Shown here: one piece after another, positions 60,632 through 64,000 of the stretch
How the letters are laid out: the number at the start of each line of letters is the position of its first letter
Position numbering within the stretch: the stretch's first letter is position 1
Assembly: GCA_963205335.1 (NCBI GenBank)
Contig: CAUJIM010000088.1
Location: forward strand, 27,669-91,668
DNA length: 64,000 bases
Reading direction: 5' to 3'
DNA from: Pseudomonadota bacterium
GTDB taxonomy: Bacteria; Pseudomonadota; Gammaproteobacteria; Burkholderiales; Burkholderiaceae_C
Notes under the pieces: model-generated
What the model saw: the letters and a program-made list of their open reading frames with translations, nothing else
What the model was told of the DNA's origin: nothing
The model's database searches: none
Made by a program: the position numbers and the translations under genes

Positions 60632-61768
60632 ATGTCCCGCATCTCCACGCTCCTGCTTTCCCGCCTGGCGCTGCCGCTGCTGCTCGCGCCGGCCTGGCCG
60701 GGCCCGGCGCACGCCACGGGCCCCGCCACCGGCTGGCAGGCCTGCGCCGCCCTCGCCGGCGACGACGCGGCACGCCTGGCCTGCTTCGACCAATGGGCAC
60801 GGCACCAGAGCGGCGCACCCGCGGACGGCAGGGACGAGGCGACCGCCCCGCCGGCCGCGGCAGCCGCCGCGCCCGTACTCGCCGATTTGCCCGCGCCCAC
60901 CAGCGACGGCTGCCGCGACGGCCCCTACACCACGCTCTCGCGCTTCTGGGAGCTGGAGGCGGGCAGCGACTGCGGCACGCTGCGCTTTCGCGGCTACCGG
61001 CCCCTGACCGTGTCGATCGTGGACGCCAACACCGTCAACCGCCAGCCGACGTCGGACAACCCGCTCAACGTGGCCGGCACCCCCGTGGCCTACAAGCGCA
61101 CCGAGATGCGGGTGCAGCTGTCGGTGCGCACCAAGCTCGCCAGGGGGCTGCTCACCACGGGCGAGATGTCCGCGCGCGACTCGCTCTGGGCCGGCTACAC
61201 CCAGCAGTCGTACTGGCAGTTGTTCTCGCCCGGCATCTCGCGGCCGTTTCGCAACACCGACCACGAGCCGGAGCTAGTCTACGTCTACCCGACCACCGCC
61301 GACCTGCCCTGGGGCTGGCGCCTGCGCTACAGCGGCATCGGCCTGGTGCACCAATCCAACGGCCAGAGCCTGCCGCTGTCGCGCAGCTGGAACCGCGTCT
61401 ACCTGATGACGGGGCTCGAGCGCGGCGACGACTGGCGGCTCACGGCGCGCGTGTGGCAGCGCATCCACGAGAACGCCGCGAGCGACGACAACCCGCACAT
61501 CAGCGACTACATCGGCCGCTCCGAGCTGATGCTGGCGTGGAACGCCAACGCCGACAACACGCTGGCGCTGACCCTGCGCCACGCACTGCGCTCGCCGGCG
61601 CGCGGCTCCCTGCGGCTGGAGTGGACGCACCGCCTGGGCAGCGGCCTGGCCAGCCGCTCCAACCTGCGCCTGCACACCGCGCTGTTTTCCGGCTACGGCG
61701 ACAGCCTGATCGACTACAACCGGCGGCGTACGGTATTCAGCCTGGGGCTGACGCTGCTCGATTTTTGA
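60632..61768 (+). CDS. pldA: Outer membrane phospholipase A
   Basis: This 378-aa protein has a signal peptide and a C-terminal 12-strand barrel of the OMPLA family. The catalytic segment GIGLVHQSNGQSLPLSRSWNRVYL contains the expected His, Ser and Asn, and the barrel ends in an aromatic-terminal strand (FSLGLTLLDF). It hydrolyses phospholipids misplaced in the outer leaflet, complementing the LPS assembly role of LptD. Between the signal and the barrel is a Pro/Ala-rich stretch. Confidence 0.9.
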   Translation: MSRISTLLLSRLALPLLLAPAWPGPAHATGPATGWQACAALAGDDAARLACFDQWARHQSGAPADGRDEATAPPAAAAAAPVLADLPAPTSDGCRDGPYTTLSRFWELEAGSDCGTLRFRGYRPLTVSIVDANTVNRQPTSDNPLNVAGTPVAYKRTEMRVQLSVRTKLARGLLTTGEMSARDSLWAGYTQQSYWQLFSPGISRPFRNTDHEPELVYVYPTTADLPWGWRLRYSGIGLVHQSNGQSLPLSRSWNRVYLMTGLERGDDWRLTARVWQRIHENAASDDNPHISDYIGRSELMLAWNANADNTLALTLRHALRSPARGSLRLEWTHRLGSGLASRSNLRLHTALFSGYGDSLIDYNRRRTVFSLGLTLLDF

Positions 61769-61884
61769 CGGTCCGGCTCCGCCGGATGCAGTTTGCAACG
61801 CCAGCGACAGACCGACTCAGTATGATCGGAACGGCGCGCGGCATTGCGCGAAACACACCCACCGAATCCAGGAGATCCGCTCTC

Positions 61885-62490
61885 ATGACCACCCGCTTCT
61901 CACTCCCCTTGCACGCCGTGCTCGCCGCCCTGGCGCTGGCCGGCAGCCTGAGCGCCTGCGCGCCGCTGCTGGTCGGTGGCGGCGTGGTGGCGGGCGCCAT
62001 GGTGGCCACCGATCCGCGCACCACCGGCGCGCAGGTCGAGGACCAGGGCATAGAGTTGCGCGCCGCGAGCAGCATCCGGGACGCGCTGGGCGATCGCGTG
62101 CACGTGAACGTCACGAGCTACAACCGCCAGGTGCTGCTCACGGGCGAAGTGCCCACCGCCGCCGACAGCCAAAAGGTCGAGCAGCTCGTCAAGGGCCTGG
62201 ACAACGTGCGCTCGGTGGTCAACGCGCTGGGCGTGATGCCCAATTCCACGCTCTCCGAGCGCTCCAGCGATACCTACATCACCGGCAAGGTGCGCGCCAA
62301 GCTGGTCGACCTCAACGACCTGGTGGCGACCAACGCATTCAAGGTGGTCACCGAGCGCGGCGAGGTCTTCATGCTGGGGCGCGTGACGCAGCACCAGGCC
62401 GACGTGCTCACCGATGCGGCGCGCAGCATCGACGGCGTGCGCAAGATCGTGCGGGTGTTCGAGATCGTCCCCGCGCCCGCGGCCCGCTGA
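61885..62490 (+). CDS. BON-domain outer membrane lipoprotein (YraP/DolP-like)
   Basis: This 201-aa lipoprotein has a lipobox in LSACAPL and two BON domains: ASSIRDALGDRVHVNVTSYNRQVLLTGEVP and the second with DTYITGKVRAKLVDLNDLVATNAFKVVTERGEVFMLGRV. DolP in E. coli maintains outer membrane integrity and BAM function. The ATG at 61885 follows AGGAGA. It is downstream of pldA with a 116-bp gap. Confidence 0.88.
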   Translation: MTTRFSLPLHAVLAALALAGSLSACAPLLVGGGVVAGAMVATDPRTTGAQVEDQGIELRAASSIRDALGDRVHVNVTSYNRQVLLTGEVPTAADSQKVEQLVKGLDNVRSVVNALGVMPNSTLSERSSDTYITGKVRAKLVDLNDLVATNAFKVVTERGEVFMLGRVTQHQADVLTDAARSIDGVRKIVRVFEIVPAPAAR

Positions 62491-62504
62491 AGCTCACCGC
62501 ACCG

Positions 62505-63446
62505 TCAGGCCTTGCGCGGCGGCACCAGCCGGGTGATGAGGCTGGAGGTGTCCCAGCGCCGGCCGCCGCTGCGCTGCACCTCGGCGTAGAACTGGTCGAC
62601 GAGCGCGGTCACGGGCAGCAGCGCGCCATTGCGCTTGGCTTCGTCGAGCACCAGGCCCAGGTCCTTGCGCATCCAGTCCACGGCGAAGCCGAAGTCGAAG
62701 CGCCCCAGGGCCATAGTCTTGCCACGGTTGTCCATCTGCCAGCTCTGCGCCGCGCCCTTGCCGATCACGTCGAGCACCAGCGGCATGTCCAGGCCCGCCT
62801 GCAGGCCGAACGCGATGGCTTCGGACAGCCCCTGCACCATGCCCGCGATGCAGGTCTGGTTGACCATCTTGGCGAGCTGCCCGGCGCCGCTGTCGCCGAT
62901 GCGGGTGCAGGCGCGCGCGTAGGCCATGGCGACGGGCCGCATGGCGTCGAAGGCCGCCTGGTCGCCGCCGCACATCACCGTCAGCACGCCTTTCTGCGCC
63001 CCCGCCTGGCCACCGGAGACGGGCGCATCGACGAACTGCAGGCCCAGCGCGCGCGCGCCGGCGCAGAGCTCGCGCGCCACCGCGGCCGACGCGGTCGTGT
63101 GGTCGACGAAGACCGCCCCCGGCTGCATGCCGGCCAGCGCGCCCTCGTCGCCCAGTACCACCGAGCGCAGGTCGTCGTCGTTGCCGACGCAGCAGAACAC
63201 CAGTTCCGCGCCCTGCGCGGCCTCGCGCGGCGTTTCCGCACGTTTTACAGTGCCAGCGCCCTTGAATTCAGCGCACCATGCTTCTGATTTGGAAGCAGTC
63301 CGGTTGTACACCGTGACCGCGTGCCCCGCCTTGAGCAAGTGCCCCGCCATGGGATGGCCCATGACGCCCAGTCCCAGGAACGCCACCCGGCGCGGCGCGG
63401 TGCGCTCATAGTCGCGCGGCTCGATGCTGCTGCTCGTCATATCCAT
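62505..63446 (-). CDS. 3-hydroxyisobutyrate dehydrogenase-family NAD(P)-dependent oxidoreductase
   Basis: This 313-aa protein has the dinucleotide-binding start VAFLGLGVMGHPMAGHLLKAGHAVTVYNRT, the DAPVSGGQAGAQKG substrate motif and the catalytic Lys in QLAKMVNQTC. Members reduce or oxidise beta-hydroxyacids such as 3-hydroxyisobutyrate, tartronate semialdehyde or glyoxylate; the substrate is undetermined. A segment near residue 55-72 (TASKSEAWCAEFKGAGTVKR) coincides with a dispersed repeat (about 63236-63298). Confidence 0.88.
   Translation of the reverse strand: MDMTSSSIEPRDYERTAPRRVAFLGLGVMGHPMAGHLLKAGHAVTVYNRTASKSEAWCAEFKGAGTVKRAETPREAAQGAELVFCCVGNDDDLRSVVLGDEGALAGMQPGAVFVDHTTASAAVARELCAGARALGLQFVDAPVSGGQAGAQKGVLTVMCGGDQAAFDAMRPVAMAYARACTRIGDSGAGQLAKMVNQTCIAGMVQGLSEAIAFGLQAGLDMPLVLDVIGKGAAQSWQMDNRGKTMALGRFDFGFAVDWMRKDLGLVLDEAKRNGALLPVTALVDQFYAEVQRSGGRRWDTSSLITRLVPPRKA
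63236..63298 (-). repeat. Dispersed AGCGCTTG-type repeat inside the dehydrogenase gene
   Basis: On the coding strand CAAATCAGAAGCATGGTGCG followed by CTGAATTCAAGGGCGCTGGCACTGTAAAACG is a diverged family copy and lowers the local GC content. It supplies residues between two secondary-structure elements of the Rossmann domain. Confidence 0.4.
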
Positions 63447-63453
63447 CCTGTCG

Positions 63454-64000
63454 TCACACGATCGCGAAATTTTCCGTTCCGGCCGCCAGGTCGGTGTTCT
63501 TGGCGCGCTGGCTGGAGAGCTTGATCTGCAGCCGCAGATCGTTGATCGAATCGGCGTTGCGCAGCGCGTCCTCGTAGGTCACGAGGCCGGCCTCGTAGAG
63601 GTCGAACAATGCCTGGTCAAAGGTCTGCATGCCGAGGTTGCGGCTCTTCTTCATGATTTCCTTGATCTCGGCCACCTCGCCCTTGAAGATGAAGTCGGCG
63701 ATCAGGGGCGAGTTGAGCATCACCTCGACCGCCGCGATCCGCCCCTTGCCATCCTGCTTGGGCAGCAGGCGCTGCGACACCATGGCCTTGAGGTTGAGCG
63801 AAAGGTCCATCAGCAGCTGCGCGCGCCGCTCCTCGGGGAAGAAGTTGATGATGCGGTCGAGCGCCTGGTTGGCGCTGTTGGCGTGCAGCGTGGCCAGGCA
63901 CAGGTGGCCGGTCTCGGCGAAGGCCACGGCGTGTTCCATGGTCTGGCGGTCGCGGATCTCGCCCATCAGGATGACGTCGGGCGCCTGGCGCAGCGAGTTC
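63454..64000 (-). CDS. pilU: Type IV pilus retraction ATPase PilU (partial, 5' part outside window)
   Basis: The C-terminal 181 residues of a PilT/PilU ATPase: the Walker B region MGEIRDRQTMEHAVAFAETGHLCLATLHANSANQALDRI and the conserved RLLPKQDGKGRIAAVEVML. The tail SQRAKNTDLAAGTENFAIV and family position favour PilU over PilT. The frame continues past 64000 without a start. With pilA in the same window, it indicates retractile type IVa pili. Confidence 0.88.
   Translation of the reverse strand, partial: NSLRQAPDVILMGEIRDRQTMEHAVAFAETGHLCLATLHANSANQALDRIINFFPEERRAQLLMDLSLNLKAMVSQRLLPKQDGKGRIAAVEVMLNSPLIADFIFKGEVAEIKEIMKKSRNLGMQTFDQALFDLYEAGLVTYEDALRNADSINDLRLQIKLSSQRAKNTDLAAGTENFAIV

Overview
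The window is chromosomal DNA of a high-GC betaproteobacterium, most likely a Comamonadaceae member (Acidovorax/Alicycliphilus/Melaminivora-like). This rests on gene order (amgK-lptD-surA-rsmA, hemE-priA, pilU next to a hydroxyisobutyrate-type dehydrogenase), Bug/TTT periplasmic receptors, DUF3567 and DUF2007 proteins, an SAH riboswitch on metH, and small dispersed repeats sharing an AGCGCTTG-type core. No rRNA or tRNA gene was recognised.

Layout. 1-5.6 kb: envelope biogenesis (amgK partial, lptD, surA) and rsmA. 5.6-6.7 kb: a secreted RNase Sa/barnase-type ribonuclease with its barstar-family inhibitor. 6.8-12.2 kb: maeB, a MASE2-GGDEF cyclase, an omega-aminotransferase and a small ferredoxin. 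12.2-21.5 kb: a complete type I-C CRISPR-Cas locus on the minus strand (cas3, a 58-aa small ORF, cas5, cas8c with an internal cas11c start, cas7, a Bro-N/DinD-like gene, cas4, cas1, cas2, leader, and a minimal array of two repeats and one spacer). 21.6-31 kb: a DinG helicase and a catabolic cluster (BMP lipoprotein, Rieske oxygenase, Bug receptor plus self-sufficient CYP116B-type P450, IclR regulator). 31-46 kb: metH behind an SAH riboswitch, a TerC/YjbE transporter behind a yybP-ykoY (Mn2+) riboswitch, a BepA-like protease, moaC, nfeD-slipin, yceI, a VIT transporter, an AidB-like acyl-CoA dehydrogenase, an SBF symporter and nnrS. 46-50 kb: B12-dependent ribonucleotide reductase interrupted by a 381-aa LAGLIDADG intein. 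50-64 kb: ChaN-like lipoprotein, a second Bug receptor, pilin gene with a sigma-54 promoter and TfpZ-like accessory gene, hemE, priA, an AEC transporter, rep, pldA, a BON-domain lipoprotein, a dehydrogenase and partial pilU.

Most interesting signal. Between cas3 and cas5 there is, on the plus strand, a solitary degenerate CRISPR repeat that keeps the 11-nt crRNA 5' handle (TGGATTGAAAC). It is followed by an 11-nt seed (TTGGAGACGTT), a hairpin and a strong intrinsic terminator. The same 11 nt occur 56 bp upstream, directly behind a TTC trinucleotide (the type I-C PAM), in the putative promoter region of the 58-aa hydrophobic ORF and cas5-cas8c-cas7. This is the layout of crRNA-like regulators (CreA/CreR type) that steer Cascade to a promoter. 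I infer that it autoregulates the effector operon, represses a small membrane-protein toxin, or both. This is a reading of sequence only; no expression or binding data are available.
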